Shown: positions 22,132-32,602, counted from the stretch's first letter. The stretch is 64,000 nucleotides of DNA from Shinisaurus crocodilurus (GCA_021292165.1 CM037878.1:5086804-5150803), one strand, 5' to 3'. Program-made: numbers and translations. The notes: a model not told the origin generated them from the sequence alone.

Positions 22132-23889
22132 CAGTAATACCTCGGATTACGAGTAACCCGGTTTGCGAGTTTCTCGTAAGACGAGGAAAAAATTGGCAAA
22201 AATTTTCATTTGAAAGACGAGCAAGTCTCGCAACACGAGCCGCTGCTGCCGCATGTGGCTCCTGTTGCGAGATGTCTTTCAGATTTAAATTTATGCTAGC
22301 AACGCGAGGCGCCGGCTGAGCGAGCGACCGTGCCGTGACTCGCCTCCACGATGCCAAGCGAGCGAGTGGTCAGGAGGCGGGGGCTTCCCGCGAGGCGCGT
22401 CCAGGCTCAGCTGCCGCCTTGTGCTGCTGCGCTGGCTGGCCGGCTGAGCAAGTGGCCAGGAGGCGGGGGCTTCCCGTCAAAGCACTGCCGGCTCCCTGGC
22501 AGGCAGATGCGTGGAGCCACTCTTGCCTCTCCCTATTTATTTATTTATTTATTTATTATATTTATCAATCGCCCATCTGGCTGGTCACCCGGCCACCCTG
22601 GGCGATGTACAATTAAAATACAATAAAACACAATAAAACATAATAATTAAAACAATATAAAAAATTCTCATTAAAAACCTAACCCACCCCATATTCCCGC
22701 CTGAACAGCCATGTTTTTAATGCACGGCGGAAGCTCATCACGGAGGGGGCATGGCGAAGGTCACTAGGGAGGGAGTTCCATAATGTGGGGGCCGCCACAG
22801 AGAAGGCCCTCTTCCTAGTCCCCACCAGCCTGGCTGCTCTGGCTGATGGGATAAGGAGAAGGCCGTCCGTGGCAGACCTTGTTGAGCGGCCTACTTGATG
22901 TTGCTGGAGGCGCTCCTTGAGATAAGCTGGGCCGGAGCCGTGTAGGGTTTTAAAGGTCAAAACCAACACCTTGAATTCGGCTCGGCAAGCAACTGGTAGC
23001 CAGTGCAACTCATTAAGCACTGGCGTGATGTGATCACGCCGGCGGCTGCCCTTAATCAGGCGAGCCGCCGCGTTCTGTACCAGCTGAAGCTTCCGGACCG
23101 TCTTCAAGGGTAACCCCACGTAGAGCGCATTACAGTAGTCTAGGCGAGAGGAGACCAAGGCATGAACCACTGATGGGAGCAGGTGATTAGGAAGGTAGGG
23201 GCACAGCTGCCGTATCAGATGGAGTTGATACAGCGCCGCCCGGCTCACAGCTGCCACCTGAGCCTCCATGGACAGCTGGGAGTCTAGAATGACCCCCAAG
23301 CTGCGGACCTGGTCCTTCAGGGGTAGATGTACCCCATTCAGCACCCTACCTCTGCAAGCGGCGGCTCGCCTCTCCGCGGGGAGCCGCCCGCACCGTCAGC
23401 GGTCCCGTCGCGTCACATCCGGCCCCGTCAGTGATGTGAACCTGTTGCGTCACTGACGGGGCTGGATGTGACGCGACCGGACCACCGGCGGCGCGGGCGG
23501 CTCATCGCAGAGAGAGGCGAGCCGCCGCTTGCAGAGGTAGGGAGAGGTGGGAGCGGCTTCACACGTCTCCCTGCCAGGGAGCCGGCATGGCAGTGCGCGA
23601 GGCACCAGCAGAGTGAGTGGAGGCGAGGCGAGGCGCGGCCTGGAGCCCGGGAGCCGGCACATCAAAGCGAGTTTCCCCATTCGTTCCACAATCATTTGAT
23701 CACTGCTTTGCCGGCTCCCTCCATGGGGCTCCCTGCCAGGGAGCCGGCAAAGCAGTGATTAAATGGTTGTGGAACGAATCATCTGAGTTCCCATTATTTC
23801 TAATGGGGAAACTTGCTTTGATGTACGAGTATTTTGGATTACGAGCATGGTTCCGGAACGAATTATGCTTGTAATCCAAGGTATTACTG
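22132..23889. mobile_element. Large Tigger-like element with L2 insertion
   Basis: The inverted ends CAGTAATACCTCGGATTACG and its partner at 23870-23889 are flanked by TA on both sides (22130-22131 and 23890-23891), as expected for Tc1/mariner. Without the L2 (22527-23346) it is about 940 bp, much longer than the 253-256-bp relatives. The extra interior is GC- and CpG-rich, with direct repeats of GGCGGGGGCTTCCCG and long inverted repeats (22486-22526 plus 23347-23400 against 23500-23600). No transposase ORF was found. Confidence 0.85.
22527..23346 (-). pseudogene. L2 LINE 3' half with open C-terminal ORF
   Basis: The minus-strand ORF 22679-23344 (221 residues, 5'-truncated) encodes the C-terminal part of the L2 polyprotein: LDYCNALYVGLPLKTVRKLQ, RDHITPVLNELHWLP, KVLVLTFKTLHGSGPAYL, SVAAPTLWNSLPSDL and TWLFRREYGVG. 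The 3' UTR ends in an ATAA-type tail at 22530-22560. It is undamaged over this length, so it is a young copy. It sits between two arms of the GC-rich hairpin of the Tigger element, with only a few bases (CCTA) shared at its borders. Confidence 0.88.
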
Positions 23890-24210
23890 TATACTGAATA
23901 GTATCACTTAGAGATTAGGTAACAATGAGTCTGTACAAGAAACTGAGAGACAATTCAAAAGGAAACACCTAGATAAGAACAAAAGGTCAGACATTTCCCA
24001 TCTTCCGGCCATCATGGCTTTACATAAGTACAGTCTGTTGCAAGGGGGATATGACTCAGTACTCTTTAGCATAACACAGAAGAGGCCAGACTCAATCAAT
24101 AGATGGTTGGTTGGCTCTCAGGGCATGTTCCTGGAAGGACAAGGAAAGGTCTGAATTGCCCTTCCAGGCCTTTCTGTTAAACAGAAGCCTGGACAAAATT
24201 TACTTCTACA

Positions 24211-25415
24211 CTACTTGGCTTTGGGTTTCCTTCAAAGTAGCAAAGGACTGGATTTCCCTACAATCCAGGGACTCCCAAAGCCTGCAAGATAGAAGGCATG
24301 ACTTTTGCTCGTGTGGTTGTCCTGGTGCCTCCTCCTTTTAAAAATGAAGAATGGGATGGAGGGGCCAGCGTAGTTCCCCTGCATCTTCCATGCAAGGCTA
24401 GTGCAGGAAGACTGATACTAACAAGCTCAGAGGACCACTGCACTAGACAGACATCCTTCCTTGTGGTGGGTACATTCATTTCTTTTGTCCCACAATCAGC
24501 TTTGGTCAAACAGGTCTTGCAAGTTTCTGCAAAAACTCGCAAAACTTGTTTACCTGAGACAATAGCAGGATGGGCATGCAAAGCACCTGCCTCTTTCATG
24601 ACATTTTCAACTCTCCATCTCCAGTTTAACTCACTAAAAGAGTGTGTATGTGTTGTGTTTTGTTTTTTCAGACCTTGGCTTGGCATATTTAGTTTTTAAA
24701 TTGGTTCTCTCTCCCCTTGCCCAGCCATGCAAGGGCAGCTTAAAAAATGACACCATGTTCAAGGATTTGATGGTAGAAAACAAACCTGCAAAGCAAACCC
24801 CTTCAGGGAACGCCAACGTCTCCCCTGGTGAGATGCTCTGAGACTTATCAGGGACTGAAATGACAAAGCAATCTTTATCTTTGTCCAACAGAGCCAGGGA
24901 CCTTGTCATGTTTCTCTTCCTCTCCCCAAGTCTTTTTAATTTCACTCAGAGCATTGGACTTGTCATGAGAACCATGACATTTATCAGCATTAGGCCCTCC
25001 TGGGAGGCAAGAAGGTGTCTCTTCTTCTGCAGTGATGACAGGAGGAGAATTAAATTCTAACCATTTTAGCTGCCTGTCAATGCTAACCATCTTTCCGATC
25101 TGCAGTCTGATAAATAAGGAATCCATGCCTGCAAAGAGTTCCAGCATTCTCAGAAGAGAGGGAGAGAGAGAGACCCACTGATACCCGTGGTTGATAAGAG
25201 TGTGCTAACACTTGAAATGTACATGAACCCTAGACTTTCACATAAAATCCATTTAACAAAACTAGGGAAATGTTTCAAGAGCATTGCATAAGCAGAAATG
25301 CTGAAGACGTCAGGCACTCTGAAAGGAAAAGGACAATTCAAGGTCAGAACTGGAGGGAGAGCATGGGTAATTGGATGATCATATGTTCAAGATGCAGAAG
25401 GCTAAACGGTGGACA
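24211..25415. other. Stretch without recognised gene
   Basis: An ORF of 142 codons on the minus strand (24258-24686) lacks any known motif. Purine- and AT-rich runs only. Confidence 0.4.
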
Positions 25416-25423
25416 TTGATGAC
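25416..25423. repeat. hAT target-site duplication, left copy
   Basis: TTGATGAC lies directly before the left inverted repeat and is repeated exactly at 34131-34138. Eight bases is the standard length for hAT insertions. Confidence 0.93.
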
Positions 25424-26055
25424 CAGGGCCGGATTAAGATAGGGGCTATTGGAGCTGCAGCCCCAGGCCCCTACCAGACAATAGGCCCACAAATTATAGG
25501 GATGCGCGGCGCGATTTCCCCCCCCTTCGAGTTAGCTCTGATCGTTATCATTCAGCATAATTAATGATTTTTTCAAGATTAGAAAGGTGTTCTAAGCACA
25601 TCTGCATTACAGGCTTGAGGCAAGACCTAGCAAGAACTGTTGTTCTCAAATTAGCATTTCGGTAGCTTTTTGCATTTCAATCACTGTTACTACATTTCTT
25701 TGTGAGAACTTCTTGCTGAAGCACATGGGGGGCTTGCTAGGGTCTGTAATATTCAGATTTAGAAGGGACCTCTCTCTCCAGCCTCGAGCAAAAGATCTTT
25801 CTGATTCGCAGCTCAATTGTTCAAATGCTAGTTTAACAAAAAAACAAAAACAAAAACGAAACAAAGCAACAAGAACAACACAATTATTCTTGGTCAAGCA
25901 AAGCTTCCTGGCTTTTTGTTGTGGCTGCTTTTTTTTTTTTTAATAAATAATTTGGGGGAAATTGGGAAGACCCTTACTGATGAGCTGCAGGAGTTTTTGA
26001 GTTTTTGTTCCGTCAAGCGACCCCTCTCTGCCCACCCGCCTCCAAAATCTCCACC

Positions 26056-26134
26056 ATGACTTCTGCTTGCTATGGGACAAACCTCTGGGATGGTCTTTAC
26101 CTGCCGCTGGTCCTGATGGCCCTGCTCTGCACAG
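26056..26134 (+). other. Candidate first coding exon with signal peptide
   Basis: An ATG in a strong Kozak context (CCACCATGA) opens 26 codons plus one base and ends at ACAG|GTAAGG, a consensus splice donor in phase 1. The peptide starts MTSACYGTNLWDG and continues into a hydrophobic stretch, LYLPLVLMALLCTG, with the shape of a secretory signal sequence. First exons of this size and phase are common in secreted and single-pass receptor genes, especially those with immunoglobulin domains. I do not recognise the gene with confidence. The general shape recalls VEGF receptor 1, but that is a weak impression. The exon lies between hAT inverted repeats, so it was probably moved or copied there and need not be functional. 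No second exon was found. Confidence 0.42.
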
Positions 26135-26326
26135 GTAAGGTTCAAAAGTTTGACTCTTTTGATCTGCAAGTTCTCCTTCTCCTTCTCCTTTTTTTCTGTA
26201 AAAGGGCTTTCCCTCTTTTGTGAGCCAAACTGAACGTAAGAGAGGGTTGTGTGTTTGTGGGTGTGTGTGTCTGCCTTTTGGGGGTGTTGATCCTCTTGCC
26301 GCCTGCAAAATGTCACCTGCTTGGCT

Positions 26327-26331
<5 letters not shown>

Positions 26332-26380
<49 letters not shown>
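26332..26380. repeat. GT dinucleotide microsatellite
   Basis: About 24 uninterrupted GT units lie within the foreign-looking segment of the hAT element. Confidence 0.95.
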
Positions 26381-26382
<2 letters not shown>

Positions 26383-26472
26383 ACGTGCGCTTTCATGGGG
26401 AATTGTGTGGAATTTTAAGTTTTATTTTGAAAAACCCCAGAGAACAGAGTTCACCAAATATCCCTCTTGGAT

Positions 26473-26577
26473 ATTTTGGACTACAGTTCTCATTTGCCTC
26501 AGGCAGCATGGCCAGTGGCTGGGGAAGATGGGAGCTGGGGCCCCAAACATTTGGAAGGGCCCCGGTTGGGGAAGACT
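26473..26577. mobile_element. Truncated palindromic MITE at the hAT junction
   Basis: The segment contains GGACTACAGTTCTCATTTG and ends with GGTTGGGGAAGACTG, the right end of the CAGCCTTCCCCAACC-type palindromic MITE seen elsewhere in this window. The left end is missing. It abuts the start of recognisable transposase coding sequence. Confidence 0.6.
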
Positions 26578-26584
26578 GCCCTAG

Positions 26585-27724
26585 AGGTTAAAAAACGTGG
26601 AGGTACTTATCATCAACGATATGTGATGAGTTTATTTAACTGATTGGTCAGCAAGTGCTGCAGCAAATCATAAACGAGATAAAAGAAGCCAAATATTATT
26701 CAATTTCTGTTGACTCCACCCCTGACATAGCACATTGTGATCAACTAACAATTATATTTCGCTATGTACTACCTAGTGGTCCAGTGGAGCGTTTTACGAA
26801 ATTCATTCCAATGCACGGACACACTGGTATGGAGCTAGTAAACATTATTTTGCAGTTCATGGATGAAAATGGAATTTCCATCAAAGACTGCAGGGGTCAG
26901 TCTTATGATAACGGATCTAATATGAGTGGCAAATATAATGGTATGCAGGCCTTAATTTGGGGAAAAAACCCACTTGCTGAATACATTCCTTGTTGTGCAC
27001 ATTCACTTAATCTTGTTGGACAAAATGCCGTAAACAGCTGTCCAGTTGCAGTTTCATTCTTTAATTTTGTGCAGCAGTTGTATTGTTTTTTTTCTGCTTC
27101 AACTCATCGATGGAATCTGTTAACAGATAGTTTCAAACTATGTGGTATACCGACATTAAAAAGGTTATCTGATACACGTTGGTCTGCTCACCATGATGCT
27201 GTGAATGCCTTACAAAAAGGCTATAGTACTATCAGGGATGTCCTTTCAAATATTATGAATGATGAATCCACAAAGGGAGAGGTCTGTTTACAAGCAAAGG
27301 GCCTAAATAATGTCATGGATCAATTGGAAACTGGAATAATGGTTGTTGAAGTATGGTCTGTCATTTTACCAAGGTTTCACAGAACCAGTCAGTGTCTCCA
27401 AGATGCAAAATTAGATCTGCATACAGCAACAGACATGCTGAACTCTCTAAAGGATTTTGTGCAGTCTCTCCGTTCTAGATTCTCTGAATTTGAACAGCAG
27501 GGTAAAAATATTTCCGGCTGCGAGGAGTACCAGCTACAACGTGGAAGGAAAGTGAAAAGAAATAGGAGGTGGGACTATGGTGATGCAGAAGATGCTAATG
27601 CTGATATGACACCCTCTGAGAGGTTTAAAGTGCATACCTTTTATCCTATAATTGACCAATTGACAGAATCACTGAGGCACAGGCAAGCAGCATACAATAT
27701 AATTCAAGAAAGATTTGGATTTCT
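26585..27724 (+). pseudogene. hAT transposase, 5' part (decayed, split by L1)
   Basis: From about 26640 the frame is open up to the L1 insertion. The protein shows the catalytic-core order of a vertebrate hAT transposase: SVDSTPD with the first acidic residue near residue 20, GQSYDNGSNMSG with the second near 85, IPCCAHSLNL near 111-120 and LSDTRW near 171-176. The homology appears to continue upstream through TAA 26637-26639, read as a stop in a position normally coding (reading YLSSTICDEFI before it), so the copy is inactivated. The N-terminal zinc-finger region is missing and replaced by unrelated DNA. No ATG starts the open part. This is a transposon gene, not a domesticated host gene, because the inverted repeats are intact. 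Confidence 0.85.
27704..27724. repeat. L1 target-site duplication, left copy
   Basis: This 21-bp sequence is identical to 33153-33173. It is transposase coding sequence, and the reading frame continues from one copy into the sequence after the other. Confidence 0.95.
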
Positions 27725-27913
27725 TTTTTTTTCCCAATTTTTTTTTTTATTATTTCTATATAAAACAGACACATAATATCAAACATATAACAATTAACAA
27801 AACAAAATAGACCTCCGATTTTTCTTCTACAGCAAATACAGGTAACAATAATTTTTCTTACTCGATAATCCAAATGAGAAATCTCTTTCTTCCCATTGTC
27901 CCAGATTCACTTA

Positions 27914-30900
27914 TTATTCCATAAATCCACAAACAAACAAATCATTATTTTCCAGTCTCTGCAAAAAGTCAATTAGAGGTTTCCACTCAATAATAAATGC
28001 AGATGTTGTCCTTTCTCTAATTAGTGATGTAAGTTTGGCCATCTCTGCCAGCTCCAGCATCTTGACCAACCATTCTTCTATCGTAGGCACTGCTGGACCT
28101 TTCCACTTCTGTGCATATAGTAGTCTCGCTGCCGTTGTCATGTATAAAAATAAAGTTCCATATCTTCCTTCTAGCTGACTGTCCATTATTCCCAATAGAA
28201 AAACCTCTGGTTTCAATTGAAAAGTAATCCTTAAAATCTTTTGCATTAATAAATGAATTTCAACCCAAAAACTTTTAGCTTTCTTACATGTCCACCACAT
28301 ATGATAAAAGGTTCCTTCCTGTTGTTCACATTTCCAACATATATCTGATGCACCGCTATACATTCTAGCCAATTTCTCCGGCGACAAGTACCAACGATAC
28401 ATCATCTTATAAAAATTCTCTTTAAGACTAGAGCATAAAGTAAATTTCAAACCTTTTAACCACATATTTTCCCATTGTGTCATTAGTATATTATAACCAA
28501 AATTTTGAGCCCATTTTATCATACATTCCTTCACTTGCTCTTCCTCAGTTTCAAATTTCAACAAAAGCTTATACATTCTTGAAATAAGATGTTCATCATT
28601 TAAACATAATTCCCTTTCAAAGTCAGATACCCTCTGTTCAAAATCATACAACCTTTTATCAACTTTAAACCTTTCTACCATCTGTAAATATGAGAACCAT
28701 TGACATGTATGACCTTCTTTTATCAGTTCTTCTCTTGATTTTATTTTACATTCATCTTGTGAAAAATTCAGCAAATCACGATATGTCAACCAACTGTATT
28801 TACTTAACATTTCTCTTCTATGATGGGCTTCTTGTGCTGATAGCCACAATGGTACTCTCTGACAAAACCTAGGTTTATATTTATTCCAAATTTTCAAAAT
28901 GGCACTTCTAACACAGTGATTATTAAATTCTACATTCACTTTAACTTTATCATACCACATGTACCCATGCCATCCAAATCTCAAATCATATCCCTCTAAA
29001 TCTAATAATCGACTATTTTTCAACAAAACCCATTCTTTGATCCATACTAAACAACAAGCAGCAAAATATAACTTCAGGTCAGGTAGCCCCAACCCCCCTC
29101 TTTCTTTTGCATCCTGTAAAATCTTAAACTTAACCCGTGGCTTTTTCCCTTGCCATACAAATCTAGATATATCCTTCTGCCATTGTTTAAATGATATTTG
29201 CGATGTCACAATAGGAATAGTCTGAAACAAAAACAACATTCTAGGTAATACATTCATCTTGATTGTGGCTATTCTCCCTAAAAGTGACAATTGAGCTTTA
29301 TCCCATCTTTCTAAATCTTTTTTCATTTCATTCCAAGACTTTACATAATTATTTTGAAACAACATACAATTCTTATTTGTTAATGTGATACCTAAATACT
29401 TTACTTTCTTTTCAACCTTAAAACCTGATTTATTTGACAATTTTATTTGATCCTGAATTTTCATATTTTTTGTTAATATCTTTGTCTTTAGTTTATTAAC
29501 CTTAAAACCAGCTACAGCACCAAACTCCTTCAATTTAACCATTAACGTTTCTATTCCTTTCAGAGGATCTTCCAAAGTTAACACCAAATCATCTGCGAAA
29601 GCTCTCAGCTTATAAGACTCTTTTTTAATTTTTATGCCTCCAATTCTATCATCTTGTCTTATATCTCTGTTCAATATTTCAAGCACAAGAATAAACAACA
29701 AAGGTGATAATGGGCAACCTTGTCTTGTTCCTCTATGTATTCCACACGGTTTCGTCATATCGCCATTGACAATTATTTGTGCTGTTTGCGAAGTATAAAT
29801 TGACTTTATCCATTTTATAAAGTTCTCTCCAAAATCCATTTCCTTCAGTACTTTAAATAGAAACCCCCAATTTAAATTGTCAAACGCTTTCTCTGCATCT
29901 AAGAAAATCAATGCAGCATGTTTTTCATTATGCTTTTCCAAGTATTCCAAAATATCTAAGACTGTTCTAACATTATCCCTCAGCTGTCTTTTAGGTAAAA
30001 AACCACATTGATCTTCATGAATAAATTCTTGAAGAATTATTTTTAATCTTTCCGCCAATATCATTGTAAACAGCTTGTAGTCATTATTCAGTAATGATAT
30101 TGGTCTATAATTTCTTGTTAAGGTTAAGTCTTGTCCCTCTTTAGGTATTAATGTTATATTTGCCTCTTTCCATGTCTCCGGCATCCGGCCTCCTTGCAAA
30201 ATAGAATTCATCGTTTTTTGTAAAGGTTGTATGAGTTCATCTTCAAATCTCTGATAGTATTTACCAGAAAGTCCATCCGGTCCTGGCGCCTTTCCTGGTT
30301 TAATCTTTTTTATAGCACCCACCAATTCACTTATTGTTATAGGACCATTCATAATATGTCTCTGTTCCTCTGTAATCTTAGGTAACTTTTGTTTTTCAAT
30401 ATATTCATCTATTTTTTCTGATGAAACATTATGTCCTTTATATAAATTCGAATAATAATAGTAAAATGATTTTTGTATCTCCTTATTGTCTGTTAATACT
30501 TTATCGCCCTCTTGTACTTTTATTATCATTTTCTTTTCTCTTTCTTTTCGCAATCTATAAGCCAACCATCTCCCAGGTTTGTTTGCAAATTCAAAGTTCC
30601 TCTGTTTCATATAATTCAATTTTATTTCCATTTCTCTTGTTGTTACCATAGATAACTGTTGTTGCAACATTTTAATCTGTTGGAAAATATTTGAGTTTCC
30701 TGGAGAGATCTTTAATTCTTCCTCCTTCTTTTTTATTTCCTCCAGAATTTTTTGCATTTTCTCTTGTCTCTTGGCCTTAAGTTGAGTATTATATTGTATA
30801 AAATAACCTCTAATAAAAGCTTTACTTGCATCCCAAACCATTCTCAGATCTGTACCCTTATCTAAGTTAATTTCAAAAAATTCTTTTAGTTTCTTTTTAC

Positions 30901-31678
30901 AATCTTCCAACACAGCTGTATTTTGTAATAACGTTTCATTTAATCTCCATCTAAAAACAGTGGATTTTCTTTTGCAAACCATAGTCACAGGATTATGATC
31001 CGAGAAAGTCTTTGGTAAAATCTCTATTTTAGAAGTTTTAGTAACAAAGTATTTAGTTGTCAGGAACATATCTATTCTCGAAAATGATCTGTGTCTCTCA
31101 GAAAAATAAGTATATTCCCTTGAATCACCATTCTTTTGCCTCCATAAGTCCACCAGTCTCAGATTTTCCATCAGATCAAAAAGGCTTTTTGGGAGTTTTC
31201 CTTGATACCTTGTAATATTTCTTTCTGAAGTTCTGTCCATTTGTGGAAGCATGACCCCATTCCAGTCTCCCATCAAACACCAACTTTCATATGATAAATC
31301 CATTAGAATGTCCATAAGCTTCTTATAAAACACCGCTTTATCTTGGTTAGGTGCATAAATTCCCACCACCATTGTCTTAAATCCATTTAAGTTGACTTCT
31401 ACTCCCACAAATCTACCTTGTTCATCAGCAAATACTAATTTTGGTTTTAAATGGGATTTAATATACAAAACAACTCCATTTTTCTTTTTAGCATGTGCCG
31501 AGATAAATTCTTCACCTAATGTTTTATAGACCAAATACTTTATATCTTTTTTCTTGATATGAGTCTCTTGTAAACAAATGATGTCTTGCTTTAATTTTTT
31601 CAAATAGTAAAATACTTTTTTCCTCTTTTGAGGGGCATTTGCGCCATTAATATTCCATGTTAAACATTTGTAATCCAT
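27914..31678 (-). CDS. L1 ORF2 protein: endonuclease and reverse transcriptase
   Basis: The 1254-residue uninterrupted ORF encodes the enzyme that nicks target DNA and reverse transcribes L1 RNA. The N-terminal apurinic-type endonuclease (about 1-235) shows LTWNINGA, LQETH (38-40), MGDWNG (136-141), SRID (200-203) and SDHNP (226-230). The reverse transcriptase (about 455-760) shows PGKAPGPDGLSG, YRPISLLN, IFLDAEKAFD with the first catalytic aspartate near 594, GTRQGCPLSP and FADD at 694-697. A C-terminal Cys-His knuckle, CX2CX8HX4C, lies near 1115-1132. Length and order match vertebrate L1 ORF2, and all key motifs are present. The start follows ORF1 by 39 bp in the arrangement usual for L1. 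I saw no stop or frameshift, so it could encode a full-length product. Confidence 0.95.
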   Translation of the reverse strand: MDYKCLTWNINGANAPQKRKKVFYYLKKLKQDIICLQETHIKKKDIKYLVYKTLGEEFISAHAKKKNGVVLYIKSHLKPKLVFADEQGRFVGVEVNLNGFKTMVVGIYAPNQDKAVFYKKLMDILMDLSYESWCLMGDWNGVMLPQMDRTSERNITRYQGKLPKSLFDLMENLRLVDLWRQKNGDSREYTYFSERHRSFSRIDMFLTTKYFVTKTSKIEILPKTFSDHNPVTMVCKRKSTVFRWRLNETLLQNTAVLEDCKKKLKEFFEINLDKGTDLRMVWDASKAFIRGYFIQYNTQLKAKRQEKMQKILEEIKKKEEELKISPGNSNIFQQIKMLQQQLSMVTTREMEIKLNYMKQRNFEFANKPGRWLAYRLRKEREKKMIIKVQEGDKVLTDNKEIQKSFYYYYSNLYKGHNVSSEKIDEYIEKQKLPKITEEQRHIMNGPITISELVGAIKKIKPGKAPGPDGLSGKYYQRFEDELIQPLQKTMNSILQGGRMPETWKEANITLIPKEGQDLTLTRNYRPISLLNNDYKLFTMILAERLKIILQEFIHEDQCGFLPKRQLRDNVRTVLDILEYLEKHNEKHAALIFLDAEKAFDNLNWGFLFKVLKEMDFGENFIKWIKSIYTSQTAQIIVNGDMTKPCGIHRGTRQGCPLSPLLFILVLEILNRDIRQDDRIGGIKIKKESYKLRAFADDLVLTLEDPLKGIETLMVKLKEFGAVAGFKVNKLKTKILTKNMKIQDQIKLSNKSGFKVEKKVKYLGITLTNKNCMLFQNNYVKSWNEMKKDLERWDKAQLSLLGRIATIKMNVLPRMLFLFQTIPIVTSQISFKQWQKDISRFVWQGKKPRVKFKILQDAKERGGLGLPDLKLYFAACCLVWIKEWVLLKNSRLLDLEGYDLRFGWHGYMWYDKVKVNVEFNNHCVRSAILKIWNKYKPRFCQRVPLWLSAQEAHHRREMLSKYSWLTYRDLLNFSQDECKIKSREELIKEGHTCQWFSYLQMVERFKVDKRLYDFEQRVSDFERELCLNDEHLISRMYKLLLKFETEEEQVKECMIKWAQNFGYNILMTQWENMWLKGLKFTLCSSLKENFYKMMYRWYLSPEKLARMYSGASDICWKCEQQEGTFYHMWWTCKKAKSFWVEIHLLMQKILRITFQLKPEVFLLGIMDSQLEGRYGTLFLYMTTAARLLYAQKWKGPAVPTIEEWLVKMLELAEMAKLTSLIRERTTSAFIIEWKPLIDFLQRLENNDLFVCGFME

Positions 31679-31717
31679 AATCAGTAGAAATTTAAAATAT
31701 ACATATATATATTAATC

Positions 31718-32602
31718 TTAATCTGTGCCTGTGGCCAAGGCCATCCTTTCTTCTCCCCGTTTCATCTCCTCAAAATCTCTTTTAAATCTTTCTAGGAAAT
31801 CTCTGGCTTTTTGAACTGAATTCAGCTTGAATCTCTGATCTTTGAAGGAAAAAACCATACCTTCTGGAATCTCCCAACGAAAAGCAATCTTTTTCTGTTT
31901 CAGCAGTACAGTCAAAAAGGCATAATCTTTCCGTTTACGTAAAAATCTAATAGGTACTTCTTTCAAAACAATTATAGAATTATCCTCCTCCTTCAATCCT
32001 GTAGCAAAATGTTTTTGAAGAACCTGATCCCTTGTATTCTTCCTAACAAAATGAACCATGATGTCTCTTGGTACTCCTTTATTTCTGGCATAGGCAGAGT
32101 TAACTCTATAAATCTTGTCAAGCTCTATTTCCATATCTCCTTCATCCAAGGCCAGAAAATCCGCCAAAATTTTAATCATTCTATCTCTAGTATCCTCTTC
32201 TTCCTTCTCTGGGATATTTCTAAATCTCAGACAGTGTTCATTTGCTCTCAGTTCCAGTAAGGACATGTGATCTAGCTCCCCTTCAACTTCTCTGGTTATC
32301 ACTTCAGTTTTATTCTCTAATATTTCAACTTTATCAGCAATCTGTTTAACCTCACCCGAGATTTGCTTTACTGACCCATCCAGTTTTTTAACTGCATCAG
32401 TCATATCCATTTTCATTTTCAAGATCTTTTCATCCATACTTTGCTCAAAGGCATTAATCCTGTTTTCCATCTTATCCATCCTACTGTCCAGTTTATTTCC
32501 CAACTCTTCAAATAAATTCTGAAGTAACTCTGGCGTAACCATCTTATCTGAACCTAGATCCAGAGATGCTTTCCTACTTCCTGAACCTTTTTTCGCAGCC
32601 AT
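31718..32602 (-). CDS. L1 ORF1 RNA-binding protein
   Basis: This ORF encodes the trimeric RNA-binding chaperone that packages L1 RNA. I chose the ATG at 32602 (MAAKKGSGSRK, 294 residues) because it opens a hydrophilic N-terminus as expected. The frame stays open upstream to 32719, giving 333 residues with a hydrophobic LFIFLFL stretch that looks like leader sequence. Visible parts are a basic N-terminus, a long coiled coil with repeated K/E/M heptads (about residues 25-110), an RRM-like region with LRFRNIPE, and a C-terminal domain with KGVPRDIMVHF and an R/K-rich end. No stop breaks it. It lies directly upstream of ORF2 on the same strand. Confidence 0.92.
   Translation of the reverse strand: MAAKKGSGSRKASLDLGSDKMVTPELLQNLFEELGNKLDSRMDKMENRINAFEQSMDEKILKMKMDMTDAVKKLDGSVKQISGEVKQIADKVEILENKTEVITREVEGELDHMSLLELRANEHCLRFRNIPEKEEEDTRDRMIKILADFLALDEGDMEIELDKIYRVNSAYARNKGVPRDIMVHFVRKNTRDQVLQKHFATGLKEEDNSIIVLKEVPIRFLRKRKDYAFLTVLLKQKKIAFRWEIPEGMVFSFKDQRFKLNSVQKARDFLERFKRDFEEMKRGEERMALATGTD

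Larger units (their letters stand above)
21733..24210. mobile_element. LTR-like repeat with SINE and Tigger/L2 nested inside
   Basis: The start TGTTGTGGAAAAATGATT and end TTTACTTCTACA match the 452-bp repeat at 9025-9476. Shared internal sequence includes GCATCTGAGCACAGTCAGGA and GGCCATCATGGCTTTACATA. The copy is expanded by a MIR-type SINE (21812-22052) and a Tigger element (22132-23889) that itself contains an L2. TG...CA ends suggest a solo LTR, but this copy has no clear flanking duplication. Confidence 0.6.
25500..26470. other. Foreign-looking DNA inside the hAT element
   Basis: This stretch separates the terminal hAT sequence from the transposase coding region. It shows no transposase-like reading frame where the N-terminal DNA-binding part would be expected. 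It contains a plausible 5' leader, the candidate signal exon at 26056-26134, a splice donor and a long GT microsatellite (26332-26380). It could be host DNA captured before the last transposition, or a later insertion whose ends are no longer visible. The boundaries are approximate. Confidence 0.5.

Noticed and set aside
22240..23700. CpG-island promoter of a host gene
   Set aside because: The GC-rich DNA lies inside Tigger inverted repeats with a TA duplication, and no coding exon is nearby.
26056..26134. Assignment of the signal exon to VEGF receptor 1 or another named gene
   Set aside because: Twenty-six hydrophobic residues without a second exon cannot identify a gene. The resemblance is only in general shape.
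28690..30651. Plus-strand ORFs within the L1
   Set aside because: They are shadows of ORF2 on the opposite strand.
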